A stretch of DNA of 64,000 bases from Cornus controversa (taxonomy: Eukaryota; Streptophyta; Magnoliopsida; Cornales; Cornaceae), in assembly GCA_026545225.1 (NCBI GenBank), contig CM048845.1, positions 103,598,033 through 103,662,032 of the forward strand, in the 5' to 3' direction. Under the pieces are notes generated by a model, which was not told the origin of the DNA, searched no databases, and saw only the letters and a list, made by a program, of their open reading frames with translations. Made by a program: the position numbers and the translations under genes. The stretch's first letter is position 1. Every line of letters starts with the position of its first letter. Shown one piece after another: positions 38,604 through 51,848 of this stretch.

Positions 38604-40153
38604 GAAAATAATTTTGATGGGTTAGGTCTTCTAAGGAAAAGAATAATCAAGATAATATTTATAAATGTACAAAGATATTTAGCTAATCTACGTTTATTGT
38701 TGCATTTATTAATGTAAATTGCATGTGTTTGATAAAAGTTCTTGGTTCGAAAAAAGCTCTGCCTCCGGCTTGGGTCAGTACCAATATTTAGTGGATCCAA
38801 GTTGGTCAATCTTCGTAACCAAAGGCACGAGGAATGTGTTTGGAATTGTATGTATCCTGACTGGCGACCTTATGACTCTTTCTTTTATCCATAGTTATCT
38901 AAACCTTTCATGAGAGATTTTATTTATTTATTTATTTTGAAAAGTCATGAGAGAGACTTGGGAAACGTAAACTTGGATTATATGTTGGATCTTCTTGTAC
39001 TATTTTACATTTCAAAAGAAAAGATCGAGAACTGTTCATGGAGACAGAGTAAGTGTGAGTTGAGTTTCGAACAAGAAAACAAAAAGTGTTAACGTGTTGT
39101 CATAAGCTCTTCTTTAAGTTGTCATATTTTGAGTACCAAAAATATAATAATGGTGTTACTTATTAAGATAGTGATACTCCTAAAATAATCAAATCAAAAT
39201 AACTCAAAACAAAATCATACCAACTGTTCAATGATAGTTTAATTTTATTTGGCCGAAACCATTTAGTTTTATCATAACATTTGACGTATATATTGTGAAT
39301 GATTTTATCATCTTCCAAAAGGTGAGATGTTTGTCTTGATATTCTCAGGATTAAGAGCCACAGTGCTCTTGAATCCACCTCATAAATTCGCTCTTGTCAT
39401 TGGAGGCAAGTATTAATTAATTAGACTGGAGTTTTGAAGTAAACCTGTTGATGATTGTAGCAAAATTTCAACTATTAATGCCTTTGAAGAGGTGATCATA
39501 TACAACACTACAGTGTACAGGATTTGAATTTGTTTTTATGTGTGTGTGAGAGGAGTCAGGATTCTCTGTAGTACAAATTTTGTTATACTTTATTCGATCA
39601 TGTTTATCACACGAGAAATTATTAGATACTTTTGAGATTAATTATTTCGAGCTGACAGGTGTTAGAATAAAGAAAGTTATACATGACATGTTGACCAGAT
39701 CCCAAAAATAATTAATAAACTCTCGCTCATCACTCACCTGTGAGTAATGTGAGTGGTTGGATGCGGAAATGTAATGCACCTGATCCACTAGAGAAAGAGG
39801 AGAGAGCGCTCATTGATCAAACTTGGCTTTGATTGATTTTAATGTAAAACACTATGCACCACCTACTATGGTGAGATGTCTTTCAATGTGTCATGCAATG
39901 TATGAATGCACCATTTCGGATATATCCCCTTCATGATCTTGACTGCCAAAGTTAATAAGCTTTTACTTATATCACAAAATAAATAAAAATATAATACTTG
40001 GGGTTCGAGTGATTGAGTTGGTTTGCTGGGTTATAATTTGTTTGTCGAATTTGACAATTTGTATGTTGAACATCTTGTCTTGTCATTGAATAAATCAGAA
40101 CTAGCTTGTTTTATTAAGTGGACGGTTTGACCAGTACTCATGTATGTAAGTGC

Positions 40154-40198
<45 letters not shown>

Positions 40199-40312
40199 TA
40201 AAATTGGAAATTGATATCAATAATAAAACTCCTATTGTAGTGGGGATAGTTGTTGGTTAAAGCAAGGTCGTACAGAATTTTTTTTAAAAAAATGTAAGAA
40301 GAGAAATCTCAT

Positions 40313-40452
40313 TGTGACCGAACATTCTGCCACGCCATCAAAATCTTATGGCGTTTGTGGTACTCCGAGTCCAAGCCTCGTGGTCCCTCTGGCTCTCGTC
40401 AATTGGGCCGCCCTTTGAAATTTGTCGTGGCATAAATCAATATACAGCCCCC
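40313..40452 (+). promoter_or_regulatory. Upstream conserved block (copy 2)
   Basis: Counterpart of 13941-14112, retaining ATTCTGCCACGCCATC and GTGGTACTCCGAGTCC. Confidence 0.45.
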
Positions 40453-40810
40453 GAAAGAGAAAGGAATAATTGAAAAAATAATAAGGGACTGGAGAAGAGA
40501 TAATACATATTTTTTTATTTTTTGTTTAATTGAAAGAAAAAGAAAGGAATGAAGTAATATTTGGTTGTTACGAAAAAAGAAAAAAAAAATTGTTAATATT
40601 TAATTTATTTAATAATTACAAAGGATAATATTATAATTTAAATTTTATATAAATATTCTACTTTTATACCATTGTCTCAAATGATTACTCATTTATTCTT
40701 AGTTTTTCTTCTCATGTCTCTTATTCGATAAAAAAAAAAAAAAATTTTGCTCGTTCATTTCTACCCTCCAACAAGTAATCTTTCATCTTTTCTACCAAAC
40801 ATGGTTAGGA

Positions 40811-40965
40811 CAAATTTACGAGGGTTGCTACCAATATGACATTTTTGTAACAATAAACATAGTGCATGGGCAGTTTAGTCATTGAAAAAACTTTAACACC
40901 TTTAAAATCGTCAATGATGCTCTCATTCTCTCTCTCTTTCTATCCGGTGCAAGGAGAGAAGAAAA
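40811..40965 (+). promoter_or_regulatory. Core promoter and 5' UTR of MATE copy 2
   Basis: Colinear with 14521-14675. The TATA position at 40901-40907 reads TTTAAAA instead of TATAAAA. The CT patch (about 40928-40942) and the leader AAGGAGAGAAGAAAA are kept. Confidence 0.5.
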
Positions 40966-43900
40966 ATGGACAATGTAAATCAAAAACCATCTTCTCTGAC
41001 CTCACCTTTGCTTCAAATTTCTGAAGAAGGAGATAGACATGGATTTGGTAGAGAGAGAAACACTGAAAATGGGTTTCATAGGAAGAAGATTGTGGAAGAA
41101 CTGAAGAAGCAAATATGGTTGGCAGGGCCTCTCATATGTGTCGGTCTATTACAATACTGCTTACAGCTAATCTCTGTGATGTTTGTGGGACATCTTGGAG
41201 AGTTGGCTCTTTCTGGTGCTTCAATGGCCACTTCATTCGCATCTGTTACTGGTTTTAGCTTGTTGGTATGTTGGGTTTCTCTTAAATTTGTCATAATTAT
41301 ATGGCTTTTATCTTCTCAAATTCTTTGATACGTGTTTATTTGGAGCTCTATTTAGGTTCTAGAAGTGGGTTGTGATGGTTTTATACATATATGTGTTTCT
41401 GTGGTCTGTGTGTAGCTGAGTAGTAAATCCATTAATTCTATATCTCCCTTGTAGCTTGTTTGTGAGTTTGTTTCTCTTAACTATAATATTACAACATGAT
41501 TCATGCTTGATTAGTTTCTTATTGGGTTCTTATTTTCTTTGTTGTCTGACTCATTACATTTGTCTGGTTTTAAGTAATGTTCTTGAGATATGGGTTATAG
41601 TGCTCCATCAGTCCATTGATGTTGATAGAAGCATAAATATGTGTGCGCCTCATTGCATACATACTTATATTTTGAGGATGCTCTGCAGCTTGGAAATAGG
41701 TTTAATTTCTCTTAATTTCGGAGTAAAATGCACAAACAAGTGGGAAACTTGATAATTTCAGTAATATCATATTTGCTTGTCTATATGTGAGAGAATATGT
41801 GAGCTTATGGTTCCTTCAGTATATACAAAATGTATTCCACTATTGTTTTTATATATATAGTTTGAAATTCATTCGTCTGACAAAGCTAATTACGCATTAA
41901 ATTGATTATGAATTGTTGGGATTTTCACTTTTTTTTCTGTTTGAGTAGATGGGAATGGCAAGTGCATTGGATACCTTTTGTGGCCAGTCCTATGGAGCAA
42001 AGCAATATCATATGCTTGGCATACACATGCAAAGAGCTATTTTTGTTCTTTTAGTTGTGAGCATACCCCTTGCATTCATCTGGGCAAACACTGGCCCCAT
42101 TCTCAAGGCCTTGGGCCAAGATCCTGCCATATCAGAAGAAGCCGGACTTTATGCAAATTTCATGATTCCCAGCCTTTTTGCATATGGCATTCTTCAATGT
42201 CTTGTCCGGTTTTTACAAACCCAAAGCAATGTCTTTCCGATGATGCTAAGCTCCGGAATTACAACTTTACTCCACATCCTTGTATGTTGGATCCTGGTCT
42301 TCAAATCTGGCCTCGGTAGCAGAGGAGCTGCCTTGGCAAATGCCATCTCTTATTGGATCAATGTGTTATTGTTAGCAATTTATGTCAAGTTCTCTCCTTC
42401 ATGTGCAAAAACTTGGGCCGGCTTTTCAAAGGAGGCCCTGCACAATATCCTCACTTTTCTTAAACTTGCAGTCCCTTCAGCTGTCATGGTCTGGTAATTT
42501 TCTACTTCTTAGTGGTCCATTGCATTACAAAGACTGGACAAGAAAAAGAAGAAATTTGAAATTTATTGCACAGCAATAGTTGCAACGTCGCACTTATTCT
42601 GCCACTGTGTTCATAGACTAATAATGTGATTTCAACTATTACATTGAACAGCTTGGAGGCGTGGTCATTTGAGATGATGGTTCTATTATCTGGTCTTCTA
42701 CCCAATCCCCGGTTAGAAACTTCAGTGCTTTCGATCAGGTAAAAACTATCCACTTATCTTCTTTGAACTATTAGAATACGCAATTTAGAAGAGTTGTGTT
42801 TGAACATACTCTATGCTTTTGTTAATTGCTAATATAATGTTTATATCCCCAGCCTTAATACAGCTTCGACAGTTTGGATGATTTCCTTTGGACTCAGTGG
42901 TGCTGTGAGGTTAGTTATGCCATAACGAATTTAGTGAATCTCTCTCTCTCTCTTTTTTTTTGTGCCAGACTTTTGAAATTTTGAGGACATTTCAAAAAAT
43001 TTGGCAATGAATTTCGATCTAGAACTATTTCAAAATTCCACATTGGAAATTTCTGTCACACAATTTGTTCCGGTGTAAATTGAGGTATATGGACGTAATT
43101 CATTTTTTTTTTCCCCGAAGTTTTGAACTTCAGCTCCAACCAGGTTGAATTAGATGATGCAACCGAAATTTAAAACTCCCATTTCCTTGATTAAATTCAT
43201 ATCTTCTAATGTAATTATCTTTATCTCTATAGCACAAGAGTCTCAAATGAGTTGGGGGCTGGGCATCCTCAAGCTGCGCGTTTGGCAGTGCGTGTTGTCT
43301 TTGTCCTGGCTATTACTGAGGGCATTTTGGTTGGATTGGTCCTAATATTGATACGTAACATCTGGGGTTATGCTTATAGCAATGAAAAAGAAGTTGTGAG
43401 ATATGTAGCTATCATGATGCCAATTGTTGCGACAGCCAACTTCGTGGATGGACTCCAATGCGTTCTTTCAGGTCTGTTTTGCATTTATAATATCATATAC
43501 AATATCTGTTAGTATGCACTTAATCAAAAGAGCATAGCATATTGCAAAAATCATTTTGTTGCCTCTTATTTTCGGTCACACTGATTGTCTTTAGGGGATA
43601 TGAATATGATCTCAACAGGATCAGACACAGCCTTGTATATATATATATATATTGTCAATCTGGTCAACTGTTTTATAAGTTGGAAGTTAAATGTATAAGT
43701 GTTTTTGAAAATTTAGGTTCTGTTAGAGGATGTGGTTGGCAGAAGATCGGTGCTGTTGTCAATCTGGGGTCATATTATCTTGTGGGCATTCCTTCTGCTG
43801 TTCTTTTTGCTTTTGTTTTCCACATTGGAGGGAAGGTAATTTCTTGTCATTTTCCTTTTTAGTGGCATCTATTTCTTTTCATCTTCTCTTCGTTACAATC

Positions 43901-44370
43901 AAGTGATTTTTTGAAATTGTTTCTTTTAGGGCCTTTGGTTGGGGCTGATATGTGCACTTGTTGTGCAAGTGTTCTCTCTTCTTACCATTACAGCACGGAC
44001 TAATTGGGAACTAGAGGTAAACATTCTATCCTTCTCAATGTTGGGAATTAATTTCCCTTTCATTCGGCACAATGAAAGCATATTATCACATCATAATCAT
44101 ATAAGCATACGTGAAGATAATAATCAAACACATTCACACACAACACAATCTTTTACATGGCGAACCCAATACGTGCCTAACAAGAAATTACCAAATAAAT
44201 TACAACTCTAAAACAGAAACTCAATTATGATAGAAATATGAATCACAATTCCAAACACTCCCCACTCCTCTGTTTGGATCTCTTTCATCATCCTCTCTAC
44301 TCTTTTTTAGGCAAAGAAGGCGACAACGAGAGTCTATGGCTCTACGATCCCTGTGGATATGGTGTCATGA
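40966..44370 (+). CDS. MATE efflux transporter, DETOXIFICATION 16-like (copy 2)
   Basis: Exons: 40966-41265, 41949-42493, 42652-42738, 42853-42909, 43233-43471, 43717-43835, 43930-44016, 44311-44370. They encode 497 residues with exactly the exon lengths of copy 1 (300, 545, 87, 57, 239, 119, 87, 60). All MATE landmarks are intact: [59 protein letters not shown] and [11 protein letters not shown]. The family role is membrane antiport of organic compounds out of the cytosol; the substrate is not predictable. By my count it is about 96% identical to copy 1. It keeps G60, P150, Y376, N380, W417 and R472, where copy 1 has changed. It is the cleaner member of the recent pair and looks functional. 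Confidence 0.94.
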
Positions 44371-45362
44371 AGCTTAAAAGTCACCACATTGTAATGGAGA
44401 AAAACCACCACTTTGAGGGCAAAGACAGGATTGTGCTACAGATGGTAGGAAATTTTACATTCGGTAGTCTGAAAATTACTGAATAGTCATTACTTTATGT
44501 TAAATGATCTTTTTGATCATCATCTGCTGTGCATGTTGGAAACACTTAGTCTTAAAGAAAGTAGCGCTACTTGTAGCTCTAGAATTATTATTCTACTGCT
44601 TACATCAAGAATATTATTATTGTTTATGTAATATTTGCAGTGGTAGAAATGAAATCATCGACAAAATTAATATCTGAAAAACTCTGTTAGATTTAAATAT
44701 CTATAAAGCCAACAAATTAATTTGTATGTTGTGCTCTACCACTCATCCTTGATTTCTAAAACTTGGTTTTATGAGTATAAGTTCCAGGCTCAAGCATAAT
44801 ACTTATGATAGTGCTAACCTCTCATCGTGTTTGGTTGATTGAAAGAAATGACAATCTTAACACTTAATCATGTTTGGAGAAAGAAACTATGAATTTACCG
44901 CTGTACCTTTTCACATTTCAAAGACAACTAAATATACAGTAAGAAGTGGTAAGACAAATATAAAGATTGTGCTAAACATCATTCAAAGCCAAAATCACAA
45001 TTTAAAAACAAAGAAAGGGTTAAAGAGAATAAAAACATTCCCTTGTACTCATTTGATATTTTGATTGTCTTCTATAAAAATAAGGGAAAAATCAAAATTA
45101 CAAAAGTTTCATTAAACTTTATAGCACTTTTCTTCCACTTTTGGGAGGATAACAAAATCTACTCATCATGCCTAATTTGTATCCCTCCAAAGCCCTCTCT
45201 TTCATTTCATTTCCTTTCCAACACCACCTTCTTAAACTATTAAGAAATCGGTTAAATGTGTGTGTTGTTTGTGTGTAGAGTGTAGACAATATAAATTTGA
45301 AATTGTCTCGTCACCATTTAATCGGTCTAGAGTATGGCCCATATTTACAAGTGTTGAAGTCT

Positions 45363-47187
45363 TAAGCTTCGAGCTTTTTTTCTTTTTTTGGAAAGTTTGA
45401 ATAATCAAATTCAAATTTGAAATTATTTCTATATAAATAGAGACAAATGTCTCTTATTTTTTGAAGATTCAGAATAATCACTGGAGATTTTCAAATTGAA
45501 CAGTCCACCATTTAACATATAAGTACAAAGTCACTCCGAACATTGAAGATATACAAAGAAATAGAGTGATTGTTAACATCTTCTACTTTTCCAACACTTA
45601 AAAATTTTTGAAGGCAAAGAATAACAAACACGTCACATAAGTATGGTTCTTCTTTGAGGATTTTCAACCCACTATTTGAAATCGAGCTTTGCTGACCTCC
45701 GATCAAAAATTTGTCTAAGCTAGCCTTCTTCAATCTCAAAGATTTGGAGAAAGTTCATACAACCAGTTCAAAACAAGTTTTTTGCAGTTATTGCATCCAG
45801 ACAATCAAGGAAGTTGGACAAGAGAAGATTCTTTGTTGTATAAAAGAATTGATCACAGAGGATTGTGATATTCTTTTGAAATTAATAAATTAAATATATG
45901 TTACATTTTTCATTTCTTAATTTTTGAACATCAAATTTATCTCTTCAATATGTTTGTCTATATCCATGCATTGATGGAACCATACTATTAAAAGTGGTTA
46001 ACGCATAAATAATAATATGCGATAAATAATAATAACCCAAAACTAGAATTAAGAAATTACACATAATTTTAAATCAAGGCTTAGAGGTGCTTAATCACTT
46101 CTTGAAGATAGTTGAAGCCTCTTCTAGGTGCAATCGGAATATCAAATGGGAGCACTATCTCTAAGATTCAACTAAGCCAGATTTAACAATATGTATATAA
46201 CCCTTTCTGTATTCATCTTCGTCCAATCATACGTCTAAAATAAAATATAATTTAAAGAAATTATATTCACACACACACACACACACACTCACACATATAT
46301 ATTGACCATAGAAGTTAGAAATGTTATCAGATGGAAATCCTAGAATTCCCATAATTTCGTTACCAGAAAACTGATCGAAGTTCCAAAATTTTGTTGTCAA
46401 ACCTCCACTGGAACCTTTCCAGAATCTTGAGTTTGACCGCCTAAAACTTCATGAGAATCACGCCAGATTCTGCACTTGGTCATCAGAGACTTCAACAGAG
46501 TCACCGAAATTTCTCTGAACTTGGTAACTTCATTCACTATACATTGGACTCATCTCAACTTCTGAATCTGTCAATATGTATTGTATAGGTGATTAAATAA
46601 GTATTTAATTAAAAAACCCAAGAGTGAGAAGTTACAAGTCATTTATGAGTGACTAAATATAGACATAATGATGGAAGCTCAAGAGATAGGAGTGTAAGTT
46701 GCGCGATGCAGAAGTGGCTGCGAAAGTTTGATTAAAATGTAGAGGAGGATGAATAGATTTGCACACTCATTTGCTTAATTTTTTAGATTATCCCAATTTT
46801 ATGTCCAATTAAAATTAAAGCAATCCCACAAAACAAGTAAAGAATGCACCAGATGTACGTGAAAAACTCAGATCGAAAAAAAATCATAGGTGAGGCTTGT
46901 AGCCCAGAGAAACAAATTCACTATCATCAAAACAAAGTACAGTAGACTTTGTCCCAGACTCACACCCACACCACTCTGACAAGAACTTGATGCGGAATGC
47001 CTCAGGCTTACTCTTACGACTCCCTTGTCTAATTGGTGTAAACTTCCGACTAACGTCACAATTCTTGCAGAAGAGTAATTGGAAGAACACGAACACTCAG
47101 TGATATGTACTTTTGTTTTGACAATCAAAGTATATTACCACTCACAATAGAACGAATCCTTGATAGGATAGGGAGCTATGTAGAGGG
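45363..47187. other. Intergenic region with no recognised gene
   Basis: AT-rich sequence. Around 45430-45900 it looks LTR-like, with TCTATATAAATAGAG followed about 400 bp later by an AAAGAATTGATCACAGAGG tract, but I could not place both ends. A (CA)n tract lies at about 46269-46292. The segment 46855-47100 (ACGTGAAAAACTCAGATCG onward) resembles other plant retroelement leader sequence and yields only shadow ORFs. Confidence 0.4.
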
Positions 47188-47615
47188 TATCGATCCCACA
47201 GAGACTACGTTGGTTTAATGGTTATGATTGAAATTTAGTTCCGGTTCAATTCACAAACGATAATTGTTTGTGTGCTTAAGTTACTTGAATTATGAAATGG
47301 CGGTAAATGTAAAGAGTTTGAGAAAAGGAGAAAGGATTAGGGCTTAGACTTCACCACTAGCCTCATAAACATGTTCATTTCATAATAAACCAGGGAATGC
47401 ATCTAAAAGTGTACAATTGACGCATTTGGCTTGTGACCTACAATGTCGTCGTTAAGATGATACATGAACCTTAGCTAATAATAGTCCTTGATAAACATAA
47501 TTTATTTACCTAACTACATTAAACTACTTATCTAATTACCTAAGTGTAGTGAAATTATCATCTCTAAGCATGGCTATAAAAGTTAAGAGTTGACACGTTC
47601 AAATGAAAATAAATA
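47188..47615. repeat. Dispersed repeat, copy B
   Basis: Homologous to 38184-38603 in the same orientation, sharing TTCACAAACGATAATTGTTT and TACAATTGACGCATTTGGCT. Here homology ends at GTTCAAATGAAAATA and unrelated sequence follows. Confidence 0.75.
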
Positions 47616-48893
47616 CCAAACCATCATTTATACTTCTTTTGAAAGTATGAGTGTTAGGAACTCATTTGAGGCACATTAAAATTCTAAGATCAGAATAAGT
47701 AACACATATCAAATGAAAATATAGAGAAATTCAACTTGTATTAAAAACACGACACAAGACAAGGTACAAATACACATATATACATAAATCTCCAGTTCAT
47801 TACAAATTTGACATAGTTACATGGCTAGGGTTTTGTCTAAACCCTAGAAAAAGAATTAGTTGATCATGGTGGGGTGGAGACACTCCATAGACAGAGATGA
47901 TCCCAGCTCTATATGGTATTCAAGGCCTTGCAAAAGTCCTCTTTGAAGCTTCCCTTCTCTAGAACTTCATTTCTCTCTCTAGAAACTAAAACTAAGCTCT
48001 CTATTACACAATATATCTTTTTTTATTATTTTTATTTTTTATCTATGAGACTAAAATTGTGTATAAATCTAATTTCAAGCTCAAAAGATCAAGAAAACAC
48101 GTGCAAAAACTTCTTGAGGAAGATTGGGGACAAGTAGCAAGTGGCTGAAATATCTTCTGCCAGCTGTCTGTCTTCTGTAGAATTGGCGATGCATTGAAAT
48201 GGATATTATGACGCATCTCCATTTTGATGCATCGAAATGCCTAGCTGAATGGCTTTGTCTTGTATTCGGCTCCGACTTTGGTATTCAACTTCTTCGCATT
48301 TACTAACCCTCATTGTTGGCATTTAACCAAGTAGACTTTGAACTTGGAATGCATTCTTGAAATGTTAATGGGGTCAAATTTAGCCATTTTTCAGAACAGA
48401 ACCTGAAATCATCAAAAACACAAAAACATGTAAAAATTATACAATATGTGCAACTATAGGATTAAAATACGTAAGTAAATGCGTGAGAACGTATAACATT
48501 CAACGTTTATCACTCAATAAGTATTATGTCCCATTTGTAGTGCGATCTTCTTCTTCTTCTTCCTCACCAACGAACAATTGTAGAAGAAACCAAATAATCC
48601 AGTATCTTGATCAATAAGAAATATTTGAAGCAGTCTTCGAATGATTGATCAAGAGGATAGAGAGACACAACCTAAATAACTCATAATGTATATATGTGCG
48701 TGATCTCTCAAAAATATAAACATGAAAACAAAGTTCTCTGCCAAAAAAATATCACTATGTTTTCTCTCTCTAAAATATGAATTTGATATATATTGAAAAC
48801 TTAATGTGAGAGAAGACATATGAGGTTCTTATAGATGTTAAAATTTTTATTTTTTCTTAATTTTTTTTAAAAACACTTGAAAATGAATTCCAA
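47616..48893. other. Non-coding, repeat-like stretch
   Basis: No gene is supported. The sequence ends in motifs such as AACGTTTATCACTCAATAAG near 48500-48520, which may be the far side of the repeat that starts near 47188, but the ends are not defined. AT-rich sequence continues to 48893. Confidence 0.35.
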
Positions 48894-49371
48894 AGTTTAA
48901 GAAAATTTTAGAGTCAAAATCTGGTCAAAACAGGACATTATAGACAAAATGTGCAATCAGAAAGCTTGGACTTGTCCAACCCATACTTGGACCAATGCAG
49001 GGCTCTACCTTGCATAAAATGAAGTCTTGAGACTTCATGGACCAGTCCAGGTTTGAGCTGGACCGGTCCAACCTTGAAAAGTTTAAAATTTTCGCTAAAA
49101 AAAAACTCTAATTTTCAAGGTCGGAATCTCCTAGTTTAAGAAAATTTTAGAGTCAAAATCTGGTCAAAACAGGACATTATAGACAAAATGTGCAATCAAA
49201 AAGCTTGGACTTGTCCAACCCATACTTGGACCAATGTAGGGCTCTACCTTGCATAAAATGAAGTCTTGAGACTTCATGGACTGGTCCAGGTTTGAGCTGG
49301 ATCGGTCCAACCTTGAAAAGTCTAAAATTTTTGCTAAAAAAAAACTCTAATTTTTAAGGTCGGAATCTCCT
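48894..49371. repeat. Two-copy tandem repeat, 239-bp period
   Basis: The unit starting AGTTTAAGAAAATTTTAGAG at 48894 begins again at 49133. It contains GGACCGGTCCAACCTTG or the variant with GGATCGGTCC. The two units differ at only a few positions, so the duplication is recent. GGTCCAGG/CCGGTCC palindromes occur within it. It probably lies in retroelement-derived sequence. Confidence 0.88.
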
Positions 49372-49838
49372 AGTTTGAATCTGTGTTCTCACCACTTTAC
49401 CTGGACTACATGACTCTTATACTTGATTAATGATGTCCACATACAATTGAAACCATTTGGAAACTTTAATAAATCAAATCTTTGTTCAATGCATTGATGC
49501 CTTCTTCCAAAGTGTCAAGCTTCATGCATTTGAAGATCATTTGCATGGTTGGTATAGAACACTATGCTCACTCTGAGACTTCAATTACATGATCAATTAT
49601 AAGAATATAACTAAAAGATTACAACTCGATCATGTTTAGTTTTGACACCGAAAATTGCCAATTATAAAAAGATACGTCACAAGGAGTTACAACATGTATA
49701 AATGATATATTAATTACGAAATTCCAAGAGATAGGAGTTACAAGCAACCCAAGAGTCTCCTCATTCATGGATGATTAAATGATATACTTAATCAAGTAAT
49801 CAACCAATTAATTTTGTAACCGATGAATAAGCCAATTC
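49372..49838. other. Spacer with no recognised gene
   Basis: AT-rich sequence between the tandem repeat and the copia fragment. I see no domain or repeat structure in it. Confidence 0.4.
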
Positions 49839-50775
49839 ATGGCCAATCCTAGCACTGCACACTTTCAAGCTGTTGCAAGAGTTCTCAGATACATCAAAGC
49901 AACACTAGGTGAAGGAATTTTTTTGTCTACAGATTCATCTTTACACTTAAAAGCCTACTCAAACAGTGATTGGGCAGGCTGTCTCGACACTAGAAGAAGT
50001 GCTACTGGTTTTACAGTGTTCCTTGGTGATTCCCTCATCTCTTGGAAGTCGAAAAAACAGCTAACAGTCAGTCGTTCCTCTGCAGATTCTGAATATCGAG
50101 CCCTAGCATCAACTACTTGTGAGCTGCAATGGCTCTTCTACCTACGGGCTGACTTATGCATTCCTCATCCACAAGCTACCTTACTCTACACTGACAGCAA
50201 ACCTGCTTCTGAGATAACTTCCAATCTTGTTCATCATGAAAGGACAAAGCACATCCAACTTGACTGTCATCTTGTTAGAGACAAACTACAGGAAGGTCTT
50301 ATCAAAATCATTCACATTCATTCCAAACATTAACTAGCTGATATACTGACCAAACATCTTGGTTCTCTGATTTTTCATCACCTTATCCGCAAGATAGAAT
50401 TGATTAACATTCACTCCCCTCTTGAGAGAGGGTGTTGGAACTTAGAATCCCACATTAAAGCCTTGGAATTGAAGGCTCGAGAAGCCAAGTAACGAAATTC
50501 TGAGAAGAATTCAGTTTGACAGTTAATTAGTTTGACTGTTTCAAACTTTCAGTTATTTAGAGTTTGTTTAGTCAGTCAAATTAGTTAACCATGTGTCAAT
50601 TATTGAGCGGTGAAGGTAGTTAGAGTTAAACCGCCATTGTATGTCTATAAATAATGACATTGTACAGCTTACAGAGGAAGATTTTTTAATACATCAATGA
50701 GAAATCACAATAATTGTCTCTCAAAGCTCTCCCTTCGTTTTCTGATTATGCAATTCTAGATTGTAGAATTTTACA
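49839..50775 (+). mobile_element. 3' end of a Ty1/copia element (RNase H and 3' LTR)
   Basis: An open RNase H region at 49839-50333 has KQLTVSRSSADSEYRALAS and HERTKHIQLDCHLVRDKL. It is followed by the end of pol and a purine-rich GAGAGAGGG tract. The LTR at 50433-50775 starts TGTTGGAACTTAG and ends AATTTTACA, with an internal TATAAATAA promoter at about 50646. The rest of the element is absent, so it is a broken relic. Confidence 0.82.
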
Positions 50776-50917
50776 GTGTTATTGATGTACAACACAATTG
50801 GCACCATATATATTCAACGACTGCTAAACTGTGCACAACATCATTATCATATAGGCATGATATCAAAATGTAAGGCATTAAGTTTATCATAAAGTTGAAA
50901 TAAATTGTTCCATGATA

Positions 50918-50988
50918 TGCCTTATATATATATATATATATATCCGGTCAACTGGTTTTTAAGTTGACGTCAAATGTATCTGTGAATG
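50918..50988 (+). pseudogene. Possible relic of a MATE fifth intron
   Basis: A TA run followed by CCGGTCAACTGGTTTTTAAG, then GTCAAATGTATCTGTG, matches the 3' part of MATE intron 5 in all three genes (17330-17395, 43637-43702, 62930-62990). The adjoining exon 6 is missing. The match is only about 65 bp, so it is suggestive of a lost MATE copy rather than proof. Confidence 0.4.
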
Positions 50989-51226
50989 TAACTTGAAAGT
51001 AAGACCTATAAATCGAATGATACTTTTCTGAAAACATCTTAATAATATGAACCATGTAAGATTCCACTTATGAAAATAATTAACATGGTTAATTTATACA
51101 GATTGTTGGATTCCGTCAACTTTTCTATTTTTTTATATGCAAAGTGTCTTGATTCTACCTTATTATTTACATGTATCTAATATAAAAATATCATAATACA
51201 TAAATAACCACAATCACCCTTTCATG

Positions 51227-51239
<13 letters not shown>

Positions 51240-51257
<18 letters not shown>

Positions 51258-51408
51258 AATGATCTCTTGTTTACCGGTTAACAAGAAATTTTTTACACAC
51301 CAAGTATAGTAACAGTTGGATATGATCTAAGTATAAAAAAAATAACTTTCAAAAATTCTTACAATCATATCCAATAGTTATCATACATGGTGTGGAAGAC
51401 AAGAGATC

Positions 51409-51412
<4 letters not shown>
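51240..51412. mobile_element. Small foldback MITE embedded in TA microsatellites
   Basis: The left terminus AATGATCTCTTGT and right terminus ACAAGAGATCATT are inverted repeats. Long (TA)n runs lie on both sides (about 51228-51253 and 51413-51444). The inner arms CATATCCAATAG and the complement-like sequence near 51315-51330 extend the fold. The ends resemble those of the elements at 54874-56243. Confidence 0.65.
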
Positions 51413-51446
<34 letters not shown>

Positions 51447-51505
51447 CCATAAAGGTCAAGCGAGGCTTATCGATATTGTTGCAATATTTGTTAGCCAAGT
51501 GAAGA

Positions 51506-51848
51506 TTAATTATGGATTAAACTGCAGCAGATCTGACGCCAGGAATGATCAAAATCAGCAGCTCTAAGACTCTTGCTCAATTTACAGATACCGACAATTG
51601 CAGCGGACACTTTGTTGCAGAAAGTCATGTCTTGTTGATGGAATTTCTTGACTGACTCCACAATCGCCGTTGCAGATTTCGAACCGACAGATCCATGCCG
51701 AACACGGACCAAATTGTTTGTCTCAATTCTTTGTTTTCGTAGGCCTCGTTGAGTCAACAAAAGCAGCCGCTTCTTCTCCTCCGGACCAACCTGCCTCTGC
51801 CACCGACGCCGGACTATTATGTTGAGAAGATGAATTGTCATCATCATC
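51506..51848 (-). other. Unrecognised open stretch, possible exon or gene fragment
   Basis: On the minus strand a TTTTTGCAG acceptor-like site is followed by about 340 nt that are richer in GC and CG than the surroundings. One frame is open to 51506 (114 codons, ending RQICCSLIHN). Another frame is open for the first 40 codons (DDDDNSSSQHNSPASV). I recognise no domain in either. It could be the last exon of a decayed gene. No partner exon upstream is supported. Confidence 0.25.

Larger units (their letters stand above)
38604..45362 (+). repeat. Tandem duplication unit, copy 2 (contains MATE copy 2)
   Basis: It aligns with 12196-19450 across spacer, gene and 3' flank with small indels. The 5' spacer 38604-40810 has no supportable gene. 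The ORF at 38719-38913 is not preserved in copy 1. The spacer holds a long TA/CA tract at about 40158-40198 and the conserved block at 40313-40452. The 3' flank 44371-45362 matches that of copy 1, apart from a deletion near 44582 relative to copy 1 18523-18610. Confidence 0.92.

Noticed and set aside
38719-38913. ORF with a plausible-looking sequence (TRNVFGIVCILTGD)
   Set aside because: The equivalent region in unit 1 (about 12330-12510) is not open in the same frame, so it is duplicated non-coding spacer rather than a conserved gene.
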